Source of the DNA: JOPF136 sp963773835
GTDB taxonomy: Bacteria > Acidobacteriota > Terriglobia > Acidiferrales > UBA7541
Direction: 5' to 3'
Length of the DNA: 64,000 nucleotides
Assembly (NCBI GenBank): GCA_963773835.1
Contig: CAVZCQ010000001.1
Coordinates: 930,001-994,000, forward strand
Shown one piece after another: positions 54,719-63,677 of this stretch; within the stretch, counting starts at the first letter, position 1; the number at the start of each line of letters is the position of its first letter. Position numbers and translations under genes: made by a program. The notes under the pieces were generated by a model, which was given only the letters and a program-made list of their open reading frames with translations, was not told where the DNA came from and searched no databases.

Positions 54719-54727
54719 TACCGCGGC

Positions 54728-55825
54728 TCAGCTCCATCGTGCCAGCAGCATTTCCGCGGTGAATCCAGGGCCGAATGCCGCGAGCAATCCGTAATCGCCC
54801 GCCGCCAGCTTTCCGCTGGCCAGCCACTCGTGAAGCACGAACAGGACGGAGGCGCTGGAAAGGTTTCCGTAGCGGCGCAGAACGTCCCACGAGGGCTGTG
54901 TGAGCTCCCGCGGCAGGCCTAGTTCCTCTTCGATGTAGCGCAGCAGCTTCTGCCCGCCGGGATGGAGCACAAACGCGGCGATTTCCTCCTGGCGCAGACC
55001 GTGCGAGCCCAGGAAGGAGGTGACCAGTTCTTTGATCCGCCCGCGAATGAGGTCGGGAACGTCGCGCGAGAGGATGATGTGGAAGCCGGAGTTCTTCAGA
55101 TCGAAGCCCATGGCGCCGAGCGAGTCCGGGAAAGTGTAGCTGCGCGTGTCCAGCAATTGCGGCCCGGCCGCGCCATTGCCGCTGACCAGCGCCGCCGCCG
55201 CGCCGTCGCCGAACAGGATGCTGGAAATCAGGTTGGCCTGGGAAACGTCGCGGCGCTGAAAGGTCAGGCTGGGAATTTCCACCGAAATCACGAGGGCGTT
55301 GGCTCCGGGATAGGCGCGGAGAAATTCCCGGGCGCGCGAGAGCGCGGAGGCGCCGGCGGCGCATCCGAGCTCGGTCACCGGGAGGCGCCGGACGTCGCAG
55401 CGGAAGCCCATGCGGTTGATCAGGTGCGCGTCGAGCGAAGGAATCATGAAGCCGGTGCAGGATACGGTGATCAGCAGGTCCACATCGCGCGCGCCGCAAC
55501 CCGCGCGCTTCAGGCATTCCTCCGCCACGCGCTGGCCGAGCGCAACCGAGTGCTCGATGTAATCCCGGCTCAGCTCTTCGAGCGGGCGCGGCTCGACGAT
55601 GAACTCGACGGGATGGATGCAGAAGCGGCGCTCGATCTGGGAATTCTCGACGATGGCCTGCATGGCTTCGAGCCGCACGCCCTGAAGGGGAAAGACGCGG
55701 TCCAGGTAATAGCGAACGCTGTCGCGCGTCAGTTCGTACTGAGGCCACGCGGTGGCCGTGGCGGCAATCGCCGCCCCCGCGCCATTCTGCTGTGCCTGGC
55801 CTGGAAACGAGGAATTGGGTTTCAC
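54728..55825 (-). CDS. type III polyketide synthase (chalcone/alkylpyrone synthase-like)
   Basis: The product is a 365-residue homodimeric synthase that extends an acyl starter with malonyl-CoA. The catalytic triad is visible: Cys155 in VTELGCAAGA, His288 in FVLHPGG and Asn321 in RRYGNLSSASV. GFGPGFT-like (AFGPGFTAEMLLARW) ends the protein as in the family. The GTG start at 55825 follows a GGAG about nine bases upstream. Divergent to an ACP-ketosynthase pair and next to an ICMT-like methyltransferase, it likely makes methylated alkylpyrones or alkylresorcinols. Confidence 0.93.
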   Translation of the reverse strand: MKPNSSFPGQAQQNGAGAAIAATATAWPQYELTRDSVRYYLDRVFPLQGVRLEAMQAIVENSQIERRFCIHPVEFIVEPRPLEELSRDYIEHSVALGQRVAEECLKRAGCGARDVDLLITVSCTGFMIPSLDAHLINRMGFRCDVRRLPVTELGCAAGASALSRAREFLRAYPGANALVISVEIPSLTFQRRDVSQANLISSILFGDGAAAALVSGNGAAGPQLLDTRSYTFPDSLGAMGFDLKNSGFHIILSRDVPDLIRGRIKELVTSFLGSHGLRQEEIAAFVLHPGGQKLLRYIEEELGLPRELTQPSWDVLRRYGNLSSASVLFVLHEWLASGKLAAGDYGLLAAFGPGFTAEMLLARWS

Positions 55826-56139
55826 GCTTACTCCGCACCCCGGGCGGCGCCCTTCTGCCTGCCTACTGCAGGAGGGCCTTCCCGCAACCGACCCGGGAGT
55901 GGTTCCTGATTCTACTCCTGCCTCGCCCCGTCTGTGGCAGGAGCCTGCGCCTTGCGGGGCGTTCCCGCGGCTCGGGGGCGAGCAGATGTTATCCGTTTGC
56001 GGGGCATTGCTCCAGCACTACGTGAGGTTACCTGAAATCAACCTGGGTCTCGTTTCCAGCCTCCAAATGGGAATACACTGTAGGAGCCGCGGATGGTTGC
56101 CGCCCCCAGCCCGCGAAAAGGAAGAGAGGAGCCTTCGGA
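55826..56139. other. divergent control region of the polyketide cluster
   Basis: This gap of about 310 bases between the synthase start and the ACP start should hold both promoters. No gene or clear operator palindrome is seen. Confidence 0.5.
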
Positions 56140-56409
56140 ATGTCGGATCGAGTGGCCGACAAAGTTCTTGCCGTGTTGTCCGCAGTGAAGCACGTCCCCC
56201 GGGAGAGCATTTCGCTGGACAGCGCGCTCGCGGACCTGCACGTGGATTCGCTGGACACGATCACGCTTTTGTTCGAGCTCGAAGAACAGTTTCACCTGAC
56301 GCTTCCCGACGACGTGGTCCGCTCGTTGCGCACGGTGCGGCAAATCGTGGAAGCCATCGAGCGCACGCTCGCGGCGCCCGGGCCAGCACCGGCCGCGACC
56401 TCCGACTGA
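56140..56409 (+). CDS. acyl carrier protein
   Basis: The product is an 89-residue carrier with the phosphopantetheine Ser37 in LHVDSLDTI, flanked by helices as in ACPs (FELEEQFHLTLPDDVV). The C-terminal Ala/Pro tail is unusual. The ATG follows GAGGAGCC. It precedes a ketosynthase, so it is probably a dedicated carrier for this pathway rather than the general fatty acid ACP. Confidence 0.92.
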   Translation: MSDRVADKVLAVLSAVKHVPRESISLDSALADLHVDSLDTITLLFELEEQFHLTLPDDVVRSLRTVRQIVEAIERTLAAPGPAPAATSD

Positions 56410-56417
56410 TTCCGGCG

Positions 56418-57653
56418 TTGCCTTCCGACTCCACTTCCCGCCGCCGCGTGGCCGTCACCGGTCTGGGCATGATTTGCGCGCTGGGAAGCAGCGCGGGCGA
56501 GTGCTGGCGCGAGGTGGTGGCCTGCCGCTCCGGCATCCGCCGCCTCACCGCGGTGGACCCGGCCCTGCTCCGCTTTTCGAACGCCGCGGAGGTGCCCGGA
56601 TTCGATCCGGCCGGGCAATTCGAGCCGGCGCGGCTGGATCTGCTGGACCGGTTCTCGCAATTCGCCGTGGTGGCGGCGCGCGAGGCCGTGCGCGATTCGG
56701 GAATCGCCTTCACGCCCGCGCTGCGCGACGCAACCGCAGTGGTCACCGGATGCTGCCTGGGCGGGCAGACCGCGGAGGACGCGCAGTTTGAGGTGCTCTA
56801 CCGGCAGGGACGCAACCGCGTGCATCCGCTCACCATTCCCCGCACCATGGCCAATGCGGCCGCCAGCACGCTCTCGATGGAGTTCGGCGTTCGTGGACCT
56901 GCCTTCACCATTTCCACGGCATGTTCCTCTTCCTCGCACGCGATCGGTCTGGCATTCCAAATGGTTCGCAGCGGCGCCGCGGAACTGGCCCTTGCGGGAG
57001 GGAGCGAGGCGCCCTTCAGCTACGGGCTGCTGAAAGCCTGGGAGGCCATGCGCGTAATTTCCACAGATACCTGCCGTCCGTTTTCGCTGGACCGCAAAGG
57101 TATGATTCTGGGCGAAGGCGCCGGGATGCTGGTTCTGGAGCCGTACGCAGCCGCGCGGGCGCGGGGCGCGCGCATTCACGGCGAGCTGGTGGGTTTCGGC
57201 ATGTCGTCCGACGCGCATCATATTACGCAGCCGTCGGCGGATGGCGCGGCGCTGGCCGTCTCCGCGGCGCTGCGCGACGCCGGGGTGGAGCCTGATGCCA
57301 TCGGTTACGTCAACGCGCACGGCACCGGCACGCAGGGGAACGACGTGGCGGAAACGCGGGCCATCCGGCAGGTATTCGGTGCGCATGCGGGCCGGCTCGC
57401 GGTGAGTTCCACAAAGTCGCTGCACGGCCACGCGCTGGGGGCCGCGGGAGCGCTGGAGGCGGTGATTACGATTCTCGCCTTGCGCGAGGGGATTGTTCCC
57501 CCTACGGCCAATTTCACGAAGCGCGATCCCGAATGCGACCTGGACATAGTGCCGAACGCCTCGCGCCCGCTTCAGGTCGAGTACGCCCTCTCCAATTCGT
57601 TTGCGTTCGGCGGCCTGAATGCGGTTCTCGCCTTCCGAGGTTCCGCAGCATGA
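56418..57653 (+). CDS. beta-ketoacyl-ACP synthase II-like (FabF family)
   Basis: The product is an elongating ketosynthase of about 411 residues. The active site is complete: Cys169 in TISTACSSSS, His301 in NAHGTGTQGND, Lys333 and His338 in KSLHGHALGAAGA. It starts with TTG 56418 (nine bases after the ACP stop) or GTG 56448; no clear ribosome site decides. It overlaps the next gene by ATGA. Together with the ACP it could build the acyl starter for the type III synthase. Confidence 0.92.
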   Translation: MPSDSTSRRRVAVTGLGMICALGSSAGECWREVVACRSGIRRLTAVDPALLRFSNAAEVPGFDPAGQFEPARLDLLDRFSQFAVVAAREAVRDSGIAFTPALRDATAVVTGCCLGGQTAEDAQFEVLYRQGRNRVHPLTIPRTMANAAASTLSMEFGVRGPAFTISTACSSSSHAIGLAFQMVRSGAAELALAGGSEAPFSYGLLKAWEAMRVISTDTCRPFSLDRKGMILGEGAGMLVLEPYAAARARGARIHGELVGFGMSSDAHHITQPSADGAALAVSAALRDAGVEPDAIGYVNAHGTGTQGNDVAETRAIRQVFGAHAGRLAVSSTKSLHGHALGAAGALEAVITILALREGIVPPTANFTKRDPECDLDIVPNASRPLQVEYALSNSFAFGGLNAVLAFRGSAA

Positions 57654-58609
57654 TCCTCCGGCCCATCGTGTCGGCTGCGGCGCTTCTTCCGGTCTTCCTG
57701 ATCGGGAACCTGGCAGCGCCACAGGCCGGATTGGCGGCCGTTCCGCCTTCCAGCGACGAGGCTCCGCGGGCGGCAGTGGCTCGACCGCTTTCTGAGGCGC
57801 AATCTCCTTCTGTTCCGCCCCAGCCGGCATGGGTAGCCGCGCCAACCACTCCTGTCGAGGCGGGATACCACCTTCTCTACCAGCTCAAATTCCGACAGGC
57901 CCGCGAACAGTTCACCGAGTGGGAAAAGCAGCATCCCGACGACCCCATGGGATACTGCGCCGAGGCCGCCAGCTATCTGTTCGAAGAGTTCAATGACCAG
58001 GGCGTGCTGACCTCCGAGTTTTTCCTGGACGACAAACGGCTGCTCGGAGGGATAACCGGAAAGCCGGACGAAAAGCTGGGCGCCGCCTTCCACTCCGCTG
58101 TGGACCGCGCCCAGAAGGTCGGACAGGCACGTCTGGAACGGGACCCGCGCGACGTCAACGGCCTGCTCGCTCTCACCATGACCAATGGCATGCTGGCCGA
58201 CTACGCGAGCCTGATCGAGAAGCGGCAGATGGCCACCCTCCACCTGCTGGGCATCTCGGAGGGATTTGCCAGGCGATTGCTGGCCGTCGATCCCGGGGCC
58301 GGCGACGCCTACGTCGCACTCGGCGTGTCCAACTACATCCTCGCCTGTCTCCCGGCCTACAAACGGTTCTTTCTCCGGCTGGGGGGAGTGCATGGCGACA
58401 AATCCGTGGGCATGCACCAGCTCGAGCAGGCCGTGGCCAGCGGCAACTACCTCCAGCCCTATGCGGAACTGCTGCTCGCGCTCACCAGTCTTCGGGAAAA
58501 GGAGCCCCAGCGCGCCCAGGCCCTGCTGGCCCACCTCTCCGGCGAGTTTCCGCAGAATCCCCTGTTCGCCCGCGAACTGGCCAAACTCGGCGCCCTGCGG
58601 GGCCCCTGA
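57650..58609 (+). CDS. secreted TPR-like protein
   Basis: The product is a 319-residue exported protein with a signal peptide (about 1-29). A helical repeat region (YHLLYQLKFRQAREQFTEWEKQHPDDP, then YAELLLALTSLREKEPQRAQALL) resembles tetratricopeptide repeats. It starts inside the ketosynthase stop, so it is part of the operon. An export or envelope role for the product is possible but unproven. Confidence 0.8.
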   Translation: MILRPIVSAAALLPVFLIGNLAAPQAGLAAVPPSSDEAPRAAVARPLSEAQSPSVPPQPAWVAAPTTPVEAGYHLLYQLKFRQAREQFTEWEKQHPDDPMGYCAEAASYLFEEFNDQGVLTSEFFLDDKRLLGGITGKPDEKLGAAFHSAVDRAQKVGQARLERDPRDVNGLLALTMTNGMLADYASLIEKRQMATLHLLGISEGFARRLLAVDPGAGDAYVALGVSNYILACLPAYKRFFLRLGGVHGDKSVGMHQLEQAVASGNYLQPYAELLLALTSLREKEPQRAQALLAHLSGEFPQNPLFARELAKLGALRGP

Positions 58610-58841
58610 CCACGGTTCCCGCGTCACGGCAGGGTCCACATCGGATCAGCCCCCGGCGTTCCCATCGGGCACGCAGAGCAGGCCAGTCATCGGCCAGGAA
58701 TCACAACCGAGCGTTCACCTGTCACGGTCATGGGTCACATCCAAATACAACCTCCCATCTTCCTTGGCAATCTAATCCGCTGAGTGCCGGCGTTGCGCCC
58801 GGTGACGCTGGGGATAGCTGTGAGTCAGATGGGGGGAGGAC

Positions 58842-59915
58842 ATGCAGGCTAGCTCGAAACCGGGCTTTGCTACCGCACATTTTCTGCGCGCATGGGGCAA
58901 CATCCTGGGGGGCAGCGCGCCGATGCTTTCCATCGAGATCACCCGCGAATGCCCGCTCCATTGCCCGGGATGCTATGCGTACGGCGACAACCATCTAGGC
59001 GGCGGAGTGACCCTGCGGGAGTTGAACGACAGCCGGGGGGACGAGCTGGTTGACGGCGTGCTCGCCCTGGTTCGAAAACACCGCCCACTGCACGTTTCGC
59101 TGGTGGGCGGGGAGCCGCTGGTGCGCCACCGCGAGCTGAGCCGCATCCTGCCGGAGCTCAGCCGGATGGGAGTGTTCGCCATGGTGGTGACCAGCGCGGT
59201 GATTCCCATCCCGCGCGACTGGATGGCCCTGCCCCGCGTAGTGGTCGCCGTTTCCGTCGATGGTTTGCCGGAGCATCACGACGTCCGACGCACTCCGGCC
59301 ACTTACGAGCGCATCCTGAAAAACATGGAAGGCTGCCGGGTCAACATCCATTGGACCATCACGCGCGCCGCGCTCGAGCGGGCGAGCTACGCCGAGGAAT
59401 ACGTATCGTTCTGGGACAGCCGGCCGGAAGTGAACCGCGTATGGGTCAGCGTGTATACCCCGCAGCGTGGCGAATCCGCCCCCGAAATATTGAGTTCCAG
59501 CGATCGCCAGGCCATCGTCGAACGGCTTTCTCCCCTGCGCCGCCGCTACCCGAAATTCCTGTTCAACGACGCGATCGCGCACGGTATCCTGGAGCCTCCG
59601 CGCGGCCCGGCGGAATGCCTGTTCGCAAAACTGTCGGTAAATTATTCCGCGGATTTCCGCACCCAGGTGGAGCCCTGCGTGTTTGGAGGCCAGCCGGATT
59701 GCAGCCAGTGCGGATGCGCTATCAGCAGCGCGCTGCACGGCCTGCGGAACAGGCAGGTCGCTGGTCCTGTGACCATCGGCCATCTGGTTCGCGGGTCAAT
59801 TGCCGTGGGCTCGCTGATGAACCGGATACGCTCCCGGGGCTCAAAGCCCGCGCGCTGGCGGCCCGCGAGTGGCGGGAGCCGGGCGCGCAACGACCTCGTC
59901 CAAATCGGATCGTGA
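58842..59915 (+). CDS. radical SAM enzyme (CX3CX2C) with C-terminal Cys cluster
   Basis: The product is a 357-residue radical SAM protein. The [4Fe-4S] motif is Cys37-X3-Cys41-X2-Cys44 in RECPLHCPGCYAYG. GGEPLVR is the SAM-side GGE motif, and SVDGLPEHHD matches strand 5. A C-terminal Cys group (PCVFGGQPDCSQCGC) may bind a second cluster, recalling HpnH/SPASM-like enzymes. The ATG follows GGGGGGAGGAC. It lies 230 bases after the TPR gene on the same strand. Its reaction is unknown. Confidence 0.85.
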   Translation: MQASSKPGFATAHFLRAWGNILGGSAPMLSIEITRECPLHCPGCYAYGDNHLGGGVTLRELNDSRGDELVDGVLALVRKHRPLHVSLVGGEPLVRHRELSRILPELSRMGVFAMVVTSAVIPIPRDWMALPRVVVAVSVDGLPEHHDVRRTPATYERILKNMEGCRVNIHWTITRAALERASYAEEYVSFWDSRPEVNRVWVSVYTPQRGESAPEILSSSDRQAIVERLSPLRRRYPKFLFNDAIAHGILEPPRGPAECLFAKLSVNYSADFRTQVEPCVFGGQPDCSQCGCAISSALHGLRNRQVAGPVTIGHLVRGSIAVGSLMNRIRSRGSKPARWRPASGGSRARNDLVQIGS

Positions 59916-59965
59916 CGCCGCGTCCGGCGTGACATTCGTGCCGGTAGCGTCCTAATTTGAAGTTC

Positions 59966-60154
59966 TCAGCCTTGAATTGCGGCCTGCGTCGCGCTCCGTA
60001 TCCACTGTGAAAGTGTTTGCTTGCTGGCCTTCGCCGCTGCTGTCATTGCCTTCAGAGCCTCAGCCGTGAAGCGTACAGGCACAATGCGACCCTTCGCTTC
60101 GCCCTTTGGCAGCTTGGGCCGTCCCACCTTCTTAGGCCTCTTCTGTTGGCTCAA
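59966..60154 (-). CDS. ribbon-helix-helix-like small protein
   Basis: The product is a 62-residue basic protein (KVGRPKLPKGEAKG, then RIVPVRFTAEALKAM and KQTLSQWIRSATQAA), an RHH pattern seen beside mobile elements. It has a TTG start at 60154, about ten bases after GGAG. It overlaps a 30-codon ORF upstream. It resembles the protein at 62339. A DNA-binding role is likely. Confidence 0.65.
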   Translation of the reverse strand: MSQQKRPKKVGRPKLPKGEAKGRIVPVRFTAEALKAMTAAAKASKQTLSQWIRSATQAAIQG

Positions 60155-60224
60155 GGCTTCTAAACTCCTGCACGATTGCTGCTCTGGCCGTTTCCTGCTT
60201 ATCCCGCCCTAGTACGTTCGCCAT
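60132..60224 (-). CDS. 30-residue leader-like ORF upstream of the RHH gene
   Basis: An ATG at 60224 follows AGGGAG. A TTGACA on the minus strand lies upstream (about 60272-60267). The peptide begins MANVLGRDKQETARAAIVQEF. The MANVL opening recalls the N-terminus of IS1-type transposases, so it may be a remnant or a coupled leader. Confidence 0.35.
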   Translation of the reverse strand: MANVLGRDKQETARAAIVQEFRSLEPTEEA

Positions 60225-60305
60225 CCGTGTTCTCCCTATGGCGATAGCTGTATTACAGAAACTAGGGCTTGTCAAGAGATGTTTGTGTGTTACACTTACC
60301 CCGCT

Positions 60306-61107
60306 ATGAGTACAGATGATCCCCCCGCAAATCAAGGCGGTAACTCCCCGAACGGTGGTGAGGAAATCCAAAGTACCCAACCTGACCATCCCCCAGAAAC
60401 AGAGTCCCAGGCCGCAACAGAACTCAACGACGTAAAAAAGGACTTCAATACTTATGAGCGTTCCACTCTGAAGTGGACGCGGACTGTAGTTGTTTATTTA
60501 CGCTTTAACTTTTATTTTCATTGCGCTCCAATGGAACGTGATGAGCGGGCAGCTTGGAGTCATGCTTGACACGGTTGATCAAATGAGAGGCCAGAATTGG
60601 TTTCAGGGATTGAGCGTTCGCGCTCAGCGCCCTGTCTTTACGCAGCGCATTCGGTTGCCACATGAACTGCACAACCAAAATGATTTCAAGGCTCTCGTAC
60701 AGCTTGAGAATGTTGGCCCTACTCCTAGCGTTGACCTTATAGAACACACTCAAATATGGGTCGCCAATAGCAATGGCTTTACTGCGGCCATTTGGAAGCA
60801 ATGTCCGAAGGTTGGCGTTCTTACGCATTCCGAATCTGTTCTTTGTGAAACCGCGCCCCTTAGCGCAACCCCCGATGAAGTGCAGGCTTACGAGGGCAAA
60901 ATAAGTAGGCTTTACGTCCGTGTCTATGCCCTCTATTGGGATGACATCGAAGGGGATTTTCGACATGGGCAAAGTATGTGCCTGTTCCACACATTCGGGG
61001 AGGCTCTTGACCATTTCAGCTACTGTGCCAGCGAAAACGACATTTGGCATGAGAACAATCAGCCGCGAAAGCGCGAGAGTCCAACGCGCCATCCAGCGGC
61101 ACCATGA
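60306..61107 (+). pseudogene. membrane protein gene with a frameshift
   Basis: From ATG 60306 a polar 60-residue N-terminus (NDVKKDFNTYERSTLKW) leads to a membrane helix. Near 60488-60500 the frame must change: after WTRTVV the other frame continues YALTFIFIALQWNVMSGQL and runs to 61107 as a polar beta domain (LVQLENVGPTPSVDL, then VYALYWDDIEGDF). Each half alone is incomplete, so it is a frameshifted gene or contains a sequence error at the T-rich run. No family is recognised. AT-richer composition. Confidence 0.7.
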
Positions 61108-61185
61108 GACATACTCCGACTATGGCAGGGTCCTCAAATTAGACTCCGCCCCAGAATCGGCAGTGTGTCACTTTCAATTTCAGAC
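61108..61185. other. short AT-richer gap in the degraded insert
   Basis: No gene is seen here; the sequence continues the AT-richer composition of the insert. With the weak ORF at 61186-61419 it makes up a 320-base stretch without a firm gene. Confidence 0.4.
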
Positions 61186-61419
61186 TTATTGGGGCGTACC
61201 CTTCTGCCGTCTCTTTGTTTTATACTCTGGCCCAACCGGAGCAGTTGCAGCATCTTCTCCATCAACGGCCCTAATTCGGCCATTCACGCTGTCAAACAAT
61301 TCCTGCACGCTGCCCTGATAATGTGCCAATGCTTTCGTGTATCGCTCCCTGTCGTGCATGTCGGCCTGCTTTGCCCTGCTGTCCCGCCGTTTACATTGCT
61401 GCTTTTCCCGTTTCGTCAT
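61186..61419 (-). CDS. possible small hydrophilic protein after the IS1 transposase
   Basis: A 77-codon frame with ATG at 61419 lies 11 bases after the transposase stop on the same strand. The peptide is highly charged (REKQQCKRRDSRAKQADMHD). No ribosome site and no domain are recognised, so it may be spurious. Confidence 0.3.
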   Translation of the reverse strand: MTKREKQQCKRRDSRAKQADMHDRERYTKALAHYQGSVQELFDSVNGRIRAVDGEDAATAPVGPEYKTKRRQKGTPQ

Positions 61420-61429
61420 GAGCGTGCTT

Positions 61430-62289
61430 TCAAATGTCTTTGTTCACCAGCAGTGCGATTTCCTCTAGGCTCCAGACGTGATCGGCCAATCCCGCGGCCA
61501 TCGCTGGAGTAACCCTCAGCGTCTTGTGAATCCTCGCAAAATTGTAGAGCAGGAAGTGGATTGCCACCATCGCGGCATGATTCTTAGCCTTTTTAGAGAA
61601 GGCATTGGTTAGCTGGGAAAAACGGCGCATCCCCGTCCGCATCGTGAGATTCTGCCGCTCGACGTATCTGGTGGAGATGTGCTGCGGCTTCGGCCTGCCA
61701 GTGACCGCAATCGCGTGGCAGCCGATGCATTCTGCCGGACTGTAGCGGGCTTCCTCTTGCGTCGCGCCGTAAATCTTTATCAGTTGGGCGAGGTCAACGT
61801 CCGCGCCGAAGGCCCCCTCGACTGCCTCCAAGTAAACCTTGAGGCCATCCGCGGTTAGCTGGATACGGTTCGATAGCCGCGCGGCCAGATCGTCAATAAA
61901 TGCTTGAGCATTCCGCGCATCCCGATTCCCCAGCCGAAAGCACGGAACTAGCTTCGTTTCCGCGTCAATGGCGACCCACGTCCATACGTCGCCGTAACCA
62001 AACTGGCCTTTCTTGTCTGCGGGAACGTTCTTTTCTTTTGCATAGACGAAGGCCCAAATCTCATCGCATTGGATGAGCTTGCACTTCAGGCCACGGAGCA
62101 CGCGGTATTGATAGTCGGCGCAGGCAGTTCCCGGTGCAACAAACAGCTTGGTAACCGTATCCTTCGCCGCTCGGTCGGTCGCACGGTAGCGCGGATGGAG
62201 TTTTCTTCAATCAAGGATTTCAGCACTTGGGCTTGCTTCTCTCTATTTAGGTTGTTCTTGTAAATAGTGTACCCACAGAAACAGGACAT
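61430..62289 (-). pseudogene. IS1-family transposase, frameshifted
   Basis: The C-terminal 223 codons (61430-62101) read QCDEIWAFVYAKEKN, DVWTWVAIDAETKLV, YSPAECIG and a STRYVERQNLTMRTGMRRFSQLTNAF-type end, typical of IS1-like transposases of environmental bacteria. The N-terminal part (ATG 62289, NREKQAQVLKSLIEENSIRATVR) is in another frame. Adding one G near 62170 would restore the expected TGAAKDTVTKLFV. So a one-base deletion or, less likely, programmed frameshifting splits it. No terminal inverted repeats or target duplication were found by eye. Confidence 0.85.
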
Positions 62290-62302
62290 GTCAAGAAGAA
62301 TC

Positions 62303-62332
62303 TTGACCTCACCCTGTTTTTGTTGGTACAAT
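62303..62332 (+). promoter_or_regulatory. sigma70-type promoter, probably giving a leaderless mRNA
   Basis: TTGACC (62303-62308), an 18-base spacer and TACAAT (62327-62332) precede the ATG at 62339 by only six bases. The transcript would therefore start at or next to the ATG. Confidence 0.6.
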
Positions 62333-62338
62333 AATGCC

Positions 62339-62542
62339 ATGCCAAAGCCAGGAAGGCCGAAGTCAAAAAACCCGCTGGATGAATACATCGAACTACGAGT
62401 GTCGGAATCCGAAAAAAGCGCCTTTCGGGATGCCGCAGAACGTGCTGGGCTGCCACTGGCTACATGGATGCGGGAAAGGCTTCGCCGCATCGCTACGCGC
62501 GAATTGGTGAATGCCGAATTGCCTGTTGCATTCCTGAAGTGA
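62339..62542 (+). CDS. ribbon-helix-helix-like small protein next to the IS1 transposase
   Basis: The product is a 67-residue protein: basic MPKPGRPKSKNPLDEYIELR, then a helix region SEKSAFRDAAERAGLPLATWMRERL. The pattern resembles RHH or mobilisation-accessory proteins and the product of 59966. It diverges from the broken IS1 transposase. A near-consensus promoter abuts the start codon. DNA binding is likely; target unknown. Confidence 0.7.
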   Translation: MPKPGRPKSKNPLDEYIELRVSESEKSAFRDAAERAGLPLATWMRERLRRIATRELVNAELPVAFLK

Positions 62543-62650
62543 GGGAACATGATTAAACCCAAATATCCAAGGCGTGGCGACGTGAGCCAAGTTGCGCGGT
62601 CAATCGTTGAGCAAGTCATCGGGAGTCCTTTGACCCCAAGGAAGAAACGT

Positions 62651-63502
62651 TTACTGCACAAGACGCGAAAACCATCTGGCTAGCTTTTGCATTAGCGTAG
62701 GCCCTTGTCCCAATCGAAATGGTCTGTGGCCAACTATCAAATTGAGAGCATAAGCTCCGCAATCGGCTTTTTCACCGCCCATGTTTGGTCCTATCTCAGC
62801 GTTCTCCATGGCCCTTCTGAGAATTGTAAATGGCTTAAGATGTTTTTCATCTTCTGGCGTCGGCTGCCCAGGTATACAGACCTCCATTCCCAATCCTTAT
62901 GATAGAATAAAGTGATTGAATGGGTTATCTGGCTGATCTCTTGGATTCCACAGATTAATTGGCTGCATCTGGATGTCCCAACCACTACTGCGGATAGCCG
63001 TAAATAGTTGACCTGCATATTCCGTAGCTTCTAAGTCCCAACTGGAATACAGAATGTTGATCTTAATATCCGAGGGGATCCCAGCCACAGCCCTACTCAA
63101 CTCTTTAGATTGAGCCTCGGTTAAAGTGCGCGGGATAAGATACGTGTCAACATCCTTCCGAAGTGACTGCAAAAAGGAGGATAGAGCTATTGCGATTCCA
63201 AGTAGCACGGTCAGAATTGCGCCAGTGCGGTATCTGTAGTCCGAAGCTATGTGCTCGATTCCGGAACCAAAGTTTTGAATTCTTCGGGACAACTTTGCCT
63301 TGATATTCGGCCACTGCACTCCGGCGACGGCAAATAAAACAGCGAGAATCCCAAAGAGGGTTCCTTGGCCTGCTTCTCCTCCCTTGAATGCCTCAAAAGA
63401 GAAATATATACACGTCCAAGCAGTGCCTTCACACAGCAGGAAGATAGCCTGCTCGCCAGGACTCAAATCGGCCATCAAAGCCTCCAACAGACGGGAAAGC
63501 AT
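62651..63502 (-). pseudogene. membrane-anchored protein gene with an in-frame stop
   Basis: From ATG 63502 (or 63475) the frame encodes two to three hydrophobic segments (LFGILAVLFAVAGVQW, AILTVLLGIAIALSSFL) and a soluble domain (INILYSSWDLEATEYAGQLF). A TAA (62899-62897) interrupts the frame after NHFILS. The same frame then continues GLGMEVCIPGQPTPEDE to 62651. One substitution (for example a Tyr codon to TAA) explains it. AT-richer than background. Function unknown. Confidence 0.7.
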
Positions 63503-63677
63503 CTACCGATCCCCCCGTCTGTAGGATGTATTATTGTCCCCTTTTTGCCCCCCCGTCAAATATGGGCCGAAATTTTCAAACTGGCCCACTACCCAGTTTT
63601 CCCTCCCGCTTGCTCCGCGCTCTCCCTTCCCGCATACTGCATAGTTTGGCGACCGGCAATGGCAGGCCGCCCCGCTC

